Part shown: positions 1 through 8,965 of the stretch, piece by piece
Layout: each line of letters opens with the position of its first letter
How positions within the stretch are numbered: the first letter of the stretch is position 1
NCBI GenBank assembly: GCA_019429005.1
Contig: JAHYJR010000003.1
Location: 62,001 to 126,000 of the forward strand
Source: Nanobdellati archaeon
GTDB lineage: Archaea; EX4484-52; GLR71
Length of the DNA: 64,000 bases
Direction: 5' to 3'
Notes under the pieces: model-generated
Seen by the model: only the letters and a program-made list of their open reading frames with translations
What the model was told of the DNA's origin: nothing
Database searches by the model: none
Translations under genes and position numbers: made by a program

Positions 1-2247
1 TCTTACACCAGTCTCGTCCTCAGCTCTCCAATCAGTAGCAGCCATTGCTTTACCATCTGCAGCAAGCTCAGCAACAAGTGTGTTTACAGCTGGACCACCT
101 ACAAGAATTAGGTTTCCGAGTTTCTCTGCGTCACTCACTTTACTGTCAAGTTTTGCAATACCAGCAGTTGGAATAGCTGGAACAGATACAGATGCACTAG
201 CACTGGATGTTGTACCATCAGTAGTTGAAGTTGCAACAGACATTCCTGGCTCACCTACGAATACTTGAGCTACGGATGGAGACTCAGCATAGGATATCTT
301 TGCATTCAATGGACCATTACTATCACCAGATAACTCAATAGAAGTACCCCATTTTGTTATACCAGTATATAGGTATGTATCGCCAACTTGTGCAAGAGAT
401 GCACTAGTACCTGTTAAGTAATTAGCAGTAACACCAGTTGATGTATATGCACTAATACCATATCGGTTTGTTGATGCAGCTGTATAAACTGCATTAACAA
501 CAATTACGGAATTCGAACCAAATACACTATCAGGAACTCTATCAGCACCATCTTCAGTTACAGTTACAGTTACATCACCAGAAGTCTCATTTACAGCACC
601 GATATCAATCTTTGCTGCATTAGGTGTATATATTGAAGTTACACCAGCATCCATAATATCACCATTTCCATTCATATCAACAGTCAAATTTGAAATTGAT
701 GGAGTAGCTGAATTAAAGTCTACAACATACTTAAATGGTATACCTGCAACATAAAAGAAATTGTCTTCTGCATCATTATATGAATATATAGTAGTTGCAC
801 CAGTTCCAAGATCTTTTATTGTTGTTTTGCTTGCTGTAGAACCTACATCAAAACTTGTTATTTGTAACAGTTTAGATCCAGTATCAGCTGTACCTATTGT
901 AAAGTATTCAGTTTTTTTAATAGCTATACCTTCAGTAAGAACAATTGAATAGTTAGATTTATCTGCAAGATAAAAATTTGTTCCATCAAAGTGTGCAAAT
1001 TGAAGTGTAGCCATACCAGACACAGTTGGTAAAGTTATAGCCATGGTTGAACTTCCATCCTGTTTAACAGTTATAGTTTCCCTACCAGCAGCATTCATTG
1101 CAGGATCAATTCCATTGAATTGGAATTTTATTGCGTTAAATACCGGCTCAGTAATACTATTACCAACAGCAACAAAAGAATCTTCATTTGGTGCATAAGT
1201 AATTGTCAAGGAACTGTTAGTTACAGTAGCAGTAGCCCCCTGTATTGTTTCTTCATCCTTTCCAGCTTTTACAGCATTACTTTCAAAGATAAGTTTATCA
1301 GAACCTACGAAAAGTTCAGCATAAGCAGACTCACCAGCTCCACCAGCAGCGGAAGGTGTTTTAGTTGCAGTAACTGTCTTTACATATATTTTAGAATCAA
1401 AACCAGCTATAGAGATATATGATCCTTGAGCGTATGTATCAGTAACACCGTTTACTGTAATAATTGCTTTTGCAGGTATATCAGATGTCCATGAACTCAT
1501 CTGTATTGTTACAGTTTTACCTTCAAGTTCTACTGATTTCTGAGCACCACCAGCATCAACTGTCATTTTCTCGCCACCACCATATAATACTAATTTCGTT
1601 AGTTGAAGCTCATCTACAGCACTTGAGAATGTGTAATCTTTACCGAACATATTGATTGTTTTTCCAGATAATGTTGTATAATCAACAGCATTCTCAAACA
1701 CAACTTTCATTGTAGTAAGTAATTCATCTGTAGGAACATCCATATATAATGTTGGTGTTGTTACATCAGTTGTTGGTTTACCGAAAGATACAGTATTACC
1801 ACCAAGGATTAATTGCTGTGTGAATTTTATCTCGTCCTGCTTTGTATTAAGAACAGTTCCGTCTGCAAGAACATTTGGAAGATCAGCTGAAGTAACTCTT
1901 CTTTTTAAAGTATCATTTAATGCACCTTCAAGATATAAGTTAGTTGCAACGGATTTTACTTGTACACCATCTGTTACAGAAGCTGAACCAGCATCGCATG
2001 ATACGGAAACAGTCTGTGACTCTGCACCAGTCTGTGCTAATTTAGCACCTATGTTAATAGCTCCAACAACATCTTCTGTTGCTGCAGTTGCACCTACTAC
2101 TATAACTGAACTGATCCCATCCACTGTTGCGAAAGGTGCTGGATATTGATCAAGAGTTGTAGCTGCAGATGCTGGACCTAATAGTGTTGCTCCCATTAAA
2201 AGAGAACCCATCATTATTGTCCCTAATTTTTTCATTATTTTCTGCAT
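1..2247 (-). CDS. S-layer protein, N-terminal 749 residues (runs off window edge)
   Basis: Open from the ATG at 2247 down to base 1 with no stop, so the C-terminus lies outside the window. The start follows an AGAGGT ribosome-binding site. The product begins with a charged n-region, a hydrophobic core and an AxA-type cleavage site (ending GPASAA), that is, a Sec signal peptide, followed by a Thr/Ser/Val/Asp-rich beta-type extracellular chain. Near the truncated end is a segment reading NLILVGGPAVNTLVAEL, which resembles the C-terminal domain of archaeal S-layer proteins. It probably forms the paracrystalline cell-surface lattice. A strong TATA box lies 148 bases upstream, giving a leader of roughly 120 nt with duplicated hairpins, as suits a very highly expressed gene. 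Family assignment rests on my reading of signal peptide, composition and the GGPAVN-like motif. Confidence 0.85.
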   Translation of the reverse strand, partial: MQKIMKKLGTIMMGSLLMGATLLGPASAATTLDQYPAPFATVDGISSVIVVGATAATEDVVGAINIGAKLAQTGAESQTVSVSCDAGSASVTDGVQVKSVATNLYLEGALNDTLKRRVTSADLPNVLADGTVLNTKQDEIKFTQQLILGGNTVSFGKPTTDVTTPTLYMDVPTDELLTTMKVVFENAVDYTTLSGKTINMFGKDYTFSSAVDELQLTKLVLYGGGEKMTVDAGGAQKSVELEGKTVTIQMSSWTSDIPAKAIITVNGVTDTYAQGSYISIAGFDSKIYVKTVTATKTPSAAGGAGESAYAELFVGSDKLIFESNAVKAGKDEETIQGATATVTNSSLTITYAPNEDSFVAVGNSITEPVFNAIKFQFNGIDPAMNAAGRETITVKQDGSSTMAITLPTVSGMATLQFAHFDGTNFYLADKSNYSIVLTEGIAIKKTEYFTIGTADTGSKLLQITSFDVGSTASKTTIKDLGTGATTIYSYNDAEDNFFYVAGIPFKYVVDFNSATPSISNLTVDMNGNGDIMDAGVTSIYTPNAAKIDIGAVNETSGDVTVTVTEDGADRVPDSVFGSNSVIVVNAVYTAASTNRYGISAYTSTGVTANYLTGTSASLAQVGDTYLYTGITKWGTSIELSGDSNGPLNAKISYAESPSVAQVFVGEPGMSVATSTTDGTTSSASASVSVPAIPTAGIAKLDSKVSDAEKLGNLILVGGPAVNTLVAELAADGKAMAATDWRAEDETGVR

Positions 2248-2282
2248 ATTTATAACCTCTTTACTTATTTGCATAAAAAGCA

Positions 2283-2368
2283 AATTACTCGTGCAATCAA
2301 AATCTATCTATAATAGATATTTCTTAATTACTCTGCAAAAAGAATCTATCTGTAAGAGATAGTTCCAA
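2283..2368 (-). repeat. 43-bp tandem duplication in the S-layer mRNA leader, each copy with a hairpin
   Basis: Two imperfect head-to-tail copies (2283-2325 and 2326-2368) both begin AATTACTC. Each holds a 6-bp stem with 5-nt loop: ATCTAT/ATAGAT at 2302-2318 and CTATCT/AGATAG at 2346-2362. The stems differ in sequence but are preserved in form, which suggests selection on the RNA structure. They lie between the S-layer TATA box and its start codon, so they would be in the 5' untranslated leader. A role in mRNA stability or translation is inference. Confidence 0.75.
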
Positions 2369-2393
2369 ATCACATAAACATAGATTGTGTGAG

Positions 2394-2408
2394 GGTATAT
2401 ATATACCT
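2394..2408 (-). promoter_or_regulatory. TATA box of the S-layer gene
   Basis: On the minus strand a run of TATATATATA is preceded by GAGAAAGG, a plausible BRE. It is the best archaeal promoter match upstream of the S-layer start. Transcription about 26 bases downstream would give an unusually long leader for this genome, where most genes look leaderless. Confidence 0.7.
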
Positions 2409-2954
2409 TTCTCGAAACAGTTCCAACACTATAAACAACCATTTTGAAAAACACTTTAAATTAAAAAAGAAGGTCAATTTAAACGTTTAAATGTTCCAAT
2501 GAGAATAATTAATGTTTAAATTAGTTATAAAAGACTTTTGAAGAGTTTAAAATTTTTAACAAAAAAACAGACCAATTTAAACACCATTTTAGATAGGTCT
2601 AATAAACAACAGAAAAATCCTAAAAGACTCACAATTTTAACCAGACTAAACCCTAAAATACCTGAAAACTTACAAAAATCAAGATAAATAAACCAAAAAA
2701 AAAACACAAAATAAAACAAAAAATCTGATAAAACAAAAATAATTCCATAAAATAACCTAAAAATCACCATAAAATAACCTAAAAAGCACCATAAAATAAC
2801 CTAAAAAGCACCATAAAATGACCTAAAAAGCACCATAAAATAACCTAAAAAAACCACTATATAACACAAAACAGCCCTTAACTAAAAACATAAAAATCAA
2901 ACCCATAACTAACACAACAAACACATATATATCACATAAATACAAATAGTAAAT
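2409..2954. other. AT-rich intergenic region without genes
   Basis: Between the S-layer promoter and the next gene I see only A/C-rich low-complexity sequence, the 22-bp repeats listed separately, and near 2922-2933 a TATA box (acatatatat) that sits about 26 bases before the ATG at 2955. Reading frames here are low-complexity and lack ribosome-binding sites. Confidence 0.6.
2745..2851. repeat. 22-bp tandem repeat, about five copies
   Basis: The unit CACCATAAAATAACCTAAAAAG recurs head to tail with one or two differences (for example TGACC in the fourth copy). Units are directly contiguous with no unique spacers, so this is a minisatellite and not a CRISPR array. Its function is unknown. Confidence 0.85.
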
Positions 2955-4742
2955 ATGACAGTAGAAACAAAAAAGACAATACTCCTTATAAAAGAAAGTC
3001 TATATATGAAAAAATGCACACACACAGACAAACTTACGACAACATTAAATATAGACAACAAAAAGATTGCAAAATACACTATAAAACTCAATAAAAAAGA
3101 CATAAAAAACAAACATATCAAAGAATGTTTGCCTGAAGAATACAAAATTACTTTAAAATTCGACATAAATGACATAAAAATAGATGAAATAAACACAATA
3201 GAACAAGATTATTTTATTTCAACAATACAAATCAATAATAAAAATGAGAACAACATAAACATATTATGTGAATCAGATAAGCATATTAAAAAAATAGAAC
3301 TCAATAAAGTTAGAAATTGTATAATCTTCCATTTAGAAAAGGGTGCAGCCATCCTAGGTTACATTTCAAAAGATATAGAAATGACTAAAAAAGAAAATTC
3401 AATTGATACAACAACAAACAATAATGAAATCAAGCTTATATTCACATTCTCAAAAAAAAATGTATTGTCTGCACTAGATAAATATGATACAATCAACCGA
3501 AACATAGCCCTAAACACAAAAGAATACCAACAAATTGATAACGAAACCGAAGATTTAACAACAAACAAAGAGATAAATGAAGCCTTCAAATGGTCTTCCA
3601 TACACCTTAAAAATATAGATCCGAACAACATACCAGAAACCCGAAAAATGACTTCAGAAGAAAAATTATATTATACACTTGGTGCAAACAGTATTGGAGA
3701 AACTAAAAAAGCAGAACTTATTTTTGAAGAAATATCAAAAAACATAGAAACACTAACTGAAAAAACATATCCATTATTCATCTTTACATTAGAAAACCAC
3801 ATAAATCATATAAATGACAGAATAACAAGAGAGCATTTAGAAAAAAGATTCAAAAACACAATTGATTATTGTATCACACAATACAAAATATACAAACATA
3901 AACAAAAAAATGATATAGAACTTGACGCATTATGGCTTTTAGCCTTAGATACAACAGACAAAAAAGAAGCAAGGAATATATTACACACAATAGAATCCAA
4001 ATGTAATACAGATGATATCACAATAAAACACATACTACCTCTTTTTAGCGGAAAAATTACAAAACTAAATGCAAATAACATAATCAAAATAATAAAACAA
4101 GAATTTATGACCTCTTATGGTATAAGAACAAGAAGCTGCCTTAATCCAAAATACAAACCCTCAATAGAACAAGAAGGCGCAATATCATTAATAAAAACTG
4201 CATTATTCACAATAGGTGTACTTCAATATGATATTGATGAAGGCCATGCAATGCTAAAAAACCTATCAAAACTAATGGGAACACACACAATAGGGCACTT
4301 TCAGAAAACATTAAATGCTGCAGATGGATCACAAATAAAAACAAGTCAAAATGACATATCGCTTGAAACGACAGCATTAATTATTTATGCAATTGACACA
4401 TATCTTGCAGGAATAAAACCTAAATTATCATCAAATAGGATATTTATAAGACCTAAAATATCACGAAACCTGAATGATATAATGCGTAATGACAAACAAA
4501 TTGGAACAAATAAAATGCACACATACATAAAATGGAACGATACAGAAGATAAAGACCTTATAAGCATGAATATAATATTTGAAAACAGACCAAACAACAA
4601 AGGAATAATTGAATTACCAGGTGAATTTAAAACATTTATAATAAATGGAAAAGAAACTGTTGGTCCAAAATGCGAATTTCGTATGAAACAGATCAACAAT
4701 ATATTAGCATTAAAAAATAAATCAATCAATATAAGTCGATAA
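2955..4742 (+). CDS. Uncharacterised 595-residue protein, C-terminal half possibly a six-hairpin glycosidase-like fold
   Basis: A Lys/Asn/Ile-rich cytoplasmic-looking protein with no signal peptide or membrane segment. A TATA box centred near 2929 predicts a leaderless mRNA starting at the ATG at 2955, which supports this start over M18. Residues 1-190 look beta-rich, 200-500 alpha-helical. Around residues 395-480 the stretch YGIRTRSCLNPKYKPS, then EQEGA and paired helices, recalls the C-terminal alpha/alpha barrel of glycogen-debranching-type glycosidases (a YG.RT..P..P.Y pattern). I do not see a convincing catalytic acid pair, so enzymatic function is uncertain. Its 3' end overlaps the convergent PAN gene by 21 bp. 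Confidence 0.75.
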   Translation: MTVETKKTILLIKESLYMKKCTHTDKLTTTLNIDNKKIAKYTIKLNKKDIKNKHIKECLPEEYKITLKFDINDIKIDEINTIEQDYFISTIQINNKNENNINILCESDKHIKKIELNKVRNCIIFHLEKGAAILGYISKDIEMTKKENSIDTTTNNNEIKLIFTFSKKNVLSALDKYDTINRNIALNTKEYQQIDNETEDLTTNKEINEAFKWSSIHLKNIDPNNIPETRKMTSEEKLYYTLGANSIGETKKAELIFEEISKNIETLTEKTYPLFIFTLENHINHINDRITREHLEKRFKNTIDYCITQYKIYKHKQKNDIELDALWLLALDTTDKKEARNILHTIESKCNTDDITIKHILPLFSGKITKLNANNIIKIIKQEFMTSYGIRTRSCLNPKYKPSIEQEGAISLIKTALFTIGVLQYDIDEGHAMLKNLSKLMGTHTIGHFQKTLNAADGSQIKTSQNDISLETTALIIYAIDTYLAGIKPKLSSNRIFIRPKISRNLNDIMRNDKQIGTNKMHTYIKWNDTEDKDLISMNIIFENRPNNKGIIELPGEFKTFIINGKETVGPKCEFRMKQINNILALKNKSINISR

Positions 4743-5885
4743 TGCATTTTTCTTCTTCTTAATACCTAAAACTTTATCTCGTGCTTTAAGGAAATCATCT
4801 GTAAAAACATGTTTACGATTTTCACGTATAGCAAAATAGCCAGCCTCAACACACACAGACCTTATTTCAGCACCAGTAAATCCTTTAATGTTTTTAACAA
4901 TAATTTCAGAATCAACAGATTTGTCAAGAGTCATCTTTTTTGTGTGAATCTCAAATATAGCTTTACGACCGTCTTTATCTGGTTCAGGTATCAACAATAT
5001 ACGATCCAACCTACCCGGCCTTATAACTGCAGAATCCAATATATCAATCCTGTTTGTCGCACCGATAACCTTAACATTATCAAGCGATTTAAAACCATCA
5101 ATCTCAGCAAGAAGCTGCATAAAAGTCCTTTGAACCTCACGCTCACCTGAAGTACCAACTTCAATCCTCTTTGAAGCAATAGCATCAATTTCATCAATAA
5201 ATATTATTGCAGGTGCCTTATCTCTTGCAAGCTGAAATATAGATTTTACAAGTTTTGCACCCTGACCTATAAATTTCTGGACAAGTTCACTCCCAACAAT
5301 CTCAATAAATACAGCATTAGTACTATTTGCAACAGCTTTTGCAAGAAGAGTCTTACCAGTTCCAGGAGGACCATAAAGCAAAATACCTTTAGGTGGTTCA
5401 ATACCTACTTCCTTAAAAAGTTCAGGTTTTGTAAGTGGTAATTCTATAACTTCTTTAATCTCAATAATCTCCTGCTTAAGACCACCTATATTTTTCCAAG
5501 TTGTATTAGGTTTTTCAATTATTACAAACTCATTTACATCATAATTCTTTTTCAACCCAATTTTCTGGACAACTGAAAGTGATTTCTGATCAAGTAAAAC
5601 TTCATCACCAGGAACAAGCTTAGAATCAAGAGCCTTATCTACAAACACAGAAAACTCATTACCATTCTTCAAACGTACAATAACATTATCATAAGATAAC
5701 AGTTCAATAACTTCCCCTACTAACAAAGGCGGTATCTTATATCGCATAAGTTCAGCTTTAAGCTCTGCTATCTGAGTTTTTGCATGTATAAGTTTATCTT
5801 CATCACTACCTGAATCAGAAACAACATTATATTCTGGATTATCAGAAAAAACATCATCATCATAAAAAGAATCTTCATCTGCCAT
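4722..5885 (-). CDS. pan: Proteasome-activating nucleotidase (PAN), AAA+ ATPase
   Basis: A 387-residue AAA+ unfoldase that feeds substrates into the archaeal 20S proteasome. Seen in order: acidic N-terminus, a coiled coil (about 28-50, ending in RYKIPP), an OB domain (about 55-110), then the ATPase with Walker A GPPGTGKT at 172-179, Walker B IIFIDEIDAI at about 227-236, and arginine fingers in IRPGRLDR. The pore-loop segment QKFIGQGA is also present. The last residues are LSTYID, so the canonical HbYX tail (penultimate Tyr, for example LYR), which opens the proteasome gate, is absent. It is slightly shorter than usual (about 400-430). No proteasome subunit genes are in the window. Confidence 0.95.
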   Translation of the reverse strand: MADEDSFYDDDVFSDNPEYNVVSDSGSDEDKLIHAKTQIAELKAELMRYKIPPLLVGEVIELLSYDNVIVRLKNGNEFSVFVDKALDSKLVPGDEVLLDQKSLSVVQKIGLKKNYDVNEFVIIEKPNTTWKNIGGLKQEIIEIKEVIELPLTKPELFKEVGIEPPKGILLYGPPGTGKTLLAKAVANSTNAVFIEIVGSELVQKFIGQGAKLVKSIFQLARDKAPAIIFIDEIDAIASKRIEVGTSGEREVQRTFMQLLAEIDGFKSLDNVKVIGATNRIDILDSAVIRPGRLDRILLIPEPDKDGRKAIFEIHTKKMTLDKSVDSEIIVKNIKGFTGAEIRSVCVEAGYFAIRENRKHVFTDDFLKARDKVLGIKKKKNALSTYID

Positions 5886-5941
5886 AACATAATCTTGTAG
5901 TAAATACCTTTAAATATTTGATAAGAATCCACAATACAAAA

Positions 5942-6766
5942 TCAAATAAGAGGTCTCAAAACAGGATAATTCAGTTTAAAATCAATATCACTAAGCTCAA
6001 ATACAGATTCACTATTACACACAGCTTTACACCTATGTTCTTTTGCTAAGGTCTCAATCAAATCAACATCTAAAGTATCACCTTCAATAATTAGGATTTC
6101 AGGATCATATGTTTTCAAATAATCAATATCTAATTGAGAAATATTTGATGCCAATACAATAATCTTGCAACCCCTCTTCATGATAAGTCTTGCAGCTTCA
6201 ACACCCTCTTTTGAATCTATAAGTGCAATCACCGAACCTTCAACACTAATAGGAAGACCACCCACACACGAAAAGGTATCTAAAAATAAATAAGTCTTAT
6301 CACTTCTAATTTCTAGATTAAAAGAGACATCAGGTTTTGAAAGATTTACCTTATTTGTAAAAGTATCAACGATCCAAGAACCAATCTCAGCTGCAAATTC
6401 TTGACTTGTAAACTCATGCTTTCCAACACGTTTAACTCTAACTGCAAAAGTCTTATTTTTTGTTAATTGAATTTTCGCCAAATCCAAAACAGATTTTTTT
6501 AAAATAGCTTTATCCGTATCAACCACAATAACTTGAGATACCGAAACAAGACCAAAAACCTTTTGAATTATACCGATTGCAACTTTTGTATCACTATTTG
6601 GCACAGATACAAAAATACGATTACGATCATACCGTACTTTAAACTTAACCATCCCACGATACAGATTACCTTTAATATTTTTGACAAGCTGAATCAAAAA
6701 TTTGTTCTTAACCTGATCAGATTTAAGCCAAAGTTCACCGAATTTACAAAGCAATAGATTATCCAT
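5942..6766 (-). CDS. ThiI-like THUMP protein lacking the PP-loop and C-terminus
   Basis: ThiI adenylates and thiolates U8 of tRNA. The 274-residue product keeps the N-terminal ferredoxin-like domain (KFGELWLKS near residue 7), a THUMP domain (about 60-165) and the first strand of the AANH domain. Where ThiI has GG-P followed by SGGxDS, this protein reads GGLPISVEGSVIALIDSKEG, so the ATP-binding PP-loop signature is gone. It stops right after PVLRPLI, a segment normally followed by about 100 more residues including the catalytic cysteine. It is therefore either a tRNA-binding remnant with a new role or a decayed enzyme. The ATG at 6766 (MDNLLLC) is preferred; an in-frame TTG lies at 6775. Confidence 0.8.
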   Translation of the reverse strand: MDNLLLCKFGELWLKSDQVKNKFLIQLVKNIKGNLYRGMVKFKVRYDRNRIFVSVPNSDTKVAIGIIQKVFGLVSVSQVIVVDTDKAILKKSVLDLAKIQLTKNKTFAVRVKRVGKHEFTSQEFAAEIGSWIVDTFTNKVNLSKPDVSFNLEIRSDKTYLFLDTFSCVGGLPISVEGSVIALIDSKEGVEAARLIMKRGCKIIVLASNISQLDIDYLKTYDPEILIIEGDTLDVDLIETLAKEHRCKAVCNSESVFELSDIDFKLNYPVLRPLI

Positions 6767-6855
6767 AAATACCAATCACAATAATTTATTAAAAGTTTGA
6801 TTTTAATAGACATTATAGAGTTAATTTAATAAAACTTACAGGAGATTATAAGAAA

Positions 6856-7845
6856 ATGATTACAATTGGTATTGAAGGAACTGCACACACCTTTGGAATT
6901 GGTATAATAGAAAAGAAAGGAAAAAAGTGTACAATTCTTTCAAGCATTAAAAAAACATATTTCCCAGACAAAGGTATACACCCACGAGAAGCTGCACAAC
7001 ACCATATAACCGTCGCAAAAGACATATATCTAGAGGCTCTCAAAAAAGCAGAAATAAAAGAAAAAGACATCGATCTTGTATCATTCTCAATGGGTCCTGG
7101 TCTTATGCCAAGCTTAAAAACAGCAGCTATCTTTGCAAGAACACTTTCACAGAAGCTTAAAAAACCAATCATAGGCGTAAATCACTGCGTAGCACACATT
7201 GAAATTGGAAAAATCTTGACAAACGCAAAAGACCCAATTGTAATATTTGTCTCAGGTGGAAATTCACAAATTATCGGATATTCTGGTGGAAGATACAGAA
7301 TATTTGGTGAAACCCTTGATATCGCGGTTGGAAATGCGATTGATAAATTTGCACGTATCGCAAAACTTGGAAACCCAGGTGGACCAAAACTAGATAAGGC
7401 TGCAATTGGTGGCAATTACATTAAAATGCCCTATTCTGTAAAAGGAATGGATTTCTCATTTTCAGGACTGCTCACTTCAGCCTCAACAAAAATAGACCAA
7501 AATAAAAATGAGCTCAAAGACATATGCTATTCATTCAGGCATAACTGTTTTGCAATGCTCACTGAAGTCGCCGAACGTGCATTATCACACACAGAAAAAT
7601 CTGAAATCTTAGTAGTAGGTGGTGTCGCTGCATCTGAAACTTTCAAAAACATGCTCAATATTATGTGCAAAGAGCGAGGTGCAAAAGCCTATGCAGTACC
7701 AACAGAATATTCCGGCGACAACGGTGCTATGATTGCATGGCAAGGTGCTTTAGAACACAGTGCGGGACGAGAACATAAGATTGAAGACACACATGTCACA
7801 CCCAAATGGCGCACAGACCAAGTTGAGATTGAATATATTAAATAA
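6856..7845 (+). CDS. kae1: Kae1/TsaD, KEOPS tRNA N6-threonylcarbamoyladenosine synthase subunit
   Basis: Transfers threonylcarbamoyl to A37 of ANN-decoding tRNAs within the KEOPS complex. The 329-residue protein has the ASKHA fold and the metal ligands H110 and H114 in NHCVAH. FVSGGNSQI (about residue 134) and GNPGGP (about 176) are nucleotide-binding loops typical of the family. The C-terminal Bud32 kinase fused to it in some archaea is absent, so Bud32 should be encoded elsewhere. The start is preceded by GGAG a short distance upstream (acaggagattataagaaaATG). Confidence 0.96.
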   Translation: MITIGIEGTAHTFGIGIIEKKGKKCTILSSIKKTYFPDKGIHPREAAQHHITVAKDIYLEALKKAEIKEKDIDLVSFSMGPGLMPSLKTAAIFARTLSQKLKKPIIGVNHCVAHIEIGKILTNAKDPIVIFVSGGNSQIIGYSGGRYRIFGETLDIAVGNAIDKFARIAKLGNPGGPKLDKAAIGGNYIKMPYSVKGMDFSFSGLLTSASTKIDQNKNELKDICYSFRHNCFAMLTEVAERALSHTEKSEILVVGGVAASETFKNMLNIMCKERGAKAYAVPTEYSGDNGAMIAWQGALEHSAGREHKIEDTHVTPKWRTDQVEIEYIK

Positions 7846-7890
7846 ACAAATCCACAAATCAAAACATTTCAAAATTAATTCAATAACAAA

Positions 7891-8853
7891 TCACAAATGC
7901 TTAATATAATCAAAAAAATCTGATATATTCACATCAATATTTAATTCTACAGCATCCACAATCCTAGAATCTAACGGTTTAGGTAAACAACCAGAATCAT
8001 AAAAATTATAATACCTACCTAAAACAGCGTCAATTTTTGACATATCACAATCATCAATAGAAAATGGAATTGTACACAATTTAAAATCCTTATAAGACAT
8101 ACCTTTCTGAAGACATTTATTCAAAAACAAACTTTCCATAGCAAGATTTGAGATATAATTATCAGACAATTCATGATAACCTCCCAATTCAGAAGATGTA
8201 TGATCAACACCAAAAAGACCATAACCACCATCAATCGTAGAAAATATATAATTTGCAGGATCAATCGAATCTTCAAATTTAACTATACCAATATTACAAT
8301 GTTTAAGAGAATATTGATTAAATCCTAACCACTCAACAACATTCAAGATAAAATCATCAACAAAATCAGTATCATAACTAAAGATTTCAAGAAATTTATT
8401 TAAAAAAGGTGTTAATCGCATTTCGCCATTTGTCTCAATAACATTACATGCAAGACCTTTAGAATCAATAGGATTATCATACAAATAATAACCACAAGGA
8501 TTATGAGGTGATACAACACCATAAGACTCATAAAATGTTTTAAGAACATCTGTCACCCTAAGTTCATTTAAAGCTTTTTCAGGACTTAATACACCAAAAA
8601 TAGAAGTACCTCTAAAATAAGTCCCATCATAAGGCCGACAACCTTTCAATTTATAAAAAGAATTACCATCAACACCCTCAACCAAAAACACCGAAGATCT
8701 ATAGCCTACAGAATATGCTTCTTGACCTCCAACATCACTCATTATCCATGGTGACTGCAATATTTCAGGCACATCAAAAGAACCAAAAGGAACAAAATAA
8801 CCATCAGTCTGCTTTAATTGTACTTTAGATTTACAATCTAAACTTATACCCAT
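7891..8853 (-). CDS. Uncharacterised 320-residue protein, possibly kinase-like fold
   Basis: I do not recognise this family with confidence. There is no signal peptide or membrane helix. The order of motifs hints at a protein-kinase-like fold: FYKLKGCRPYDGT (about 65-77) recalls the nucleotide-binding Lys strand with the LKG seen in SelO-type pseudokinases, ALNELRVTDVL could be helix C, and LKHCNIGIV followed by GLFGVDHTS could stand for the catalytic and metal-binding loops. These matches are weak. The ATG at 8853 is chosen because a TATA box (aaaattatac, 8871-8881) lies about 26 bases upstream, giving a leaderless mRNA. It ends 46 bp from the convergent kae1. Confidence 0.7.
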   Translation of the reverse strand: MGISLDCKSKVQLKQTDGYFVPFGSFDVPEILQSPWIMSDVGGQEAYSVGYRSSVFLVEGVDGNSFYKLKGCRPYDGTYFRGTSIFGVLSPEKALNELRVTDVLKTFYESYGVVSPHNPCGYYLYDNPIDSKGLACNVIETNGEMRLTPFLNKFLEIFSYDTDFVDDFILNVVEWLGFNQYSLKHCNIGIVKFEDSIDPANYIFSTIDGGYGLFGVDHTSSELGGYHELSDNYISNLAMESLFLNKCLQKGMSYKDFKLCTIPFSIDDCDMSKIDAVLGRYYNFYDSGCLPKPLDSRIVDAVELNIDVNISDFFDYIKHL

Positions 8854-8965
8854 ACAACACAATAGATAGAGTATAATTTTAAATAAGTTTTTAAAAACAA
8901 ATTAAAGCATCAAAAATATAAAGTAAGATAAATCACTAAAGATATTCTTACAATACAAAAAACAC

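Noticed and set aside
1-2160. Several plus-strand ORFs across the first 2 kb
   Set aside because: All lie antisense to the open S-layer frame, have low-complexity Ser/Thr-rich products and no ribosome-binding sites.
2745-2851. CRISPR array
   Set aside because: Units are contiguous 22-mers with no unique spacers and no cas genes nearby; the same holds for the arrays at 28480, 45525, 53171 and 56083.
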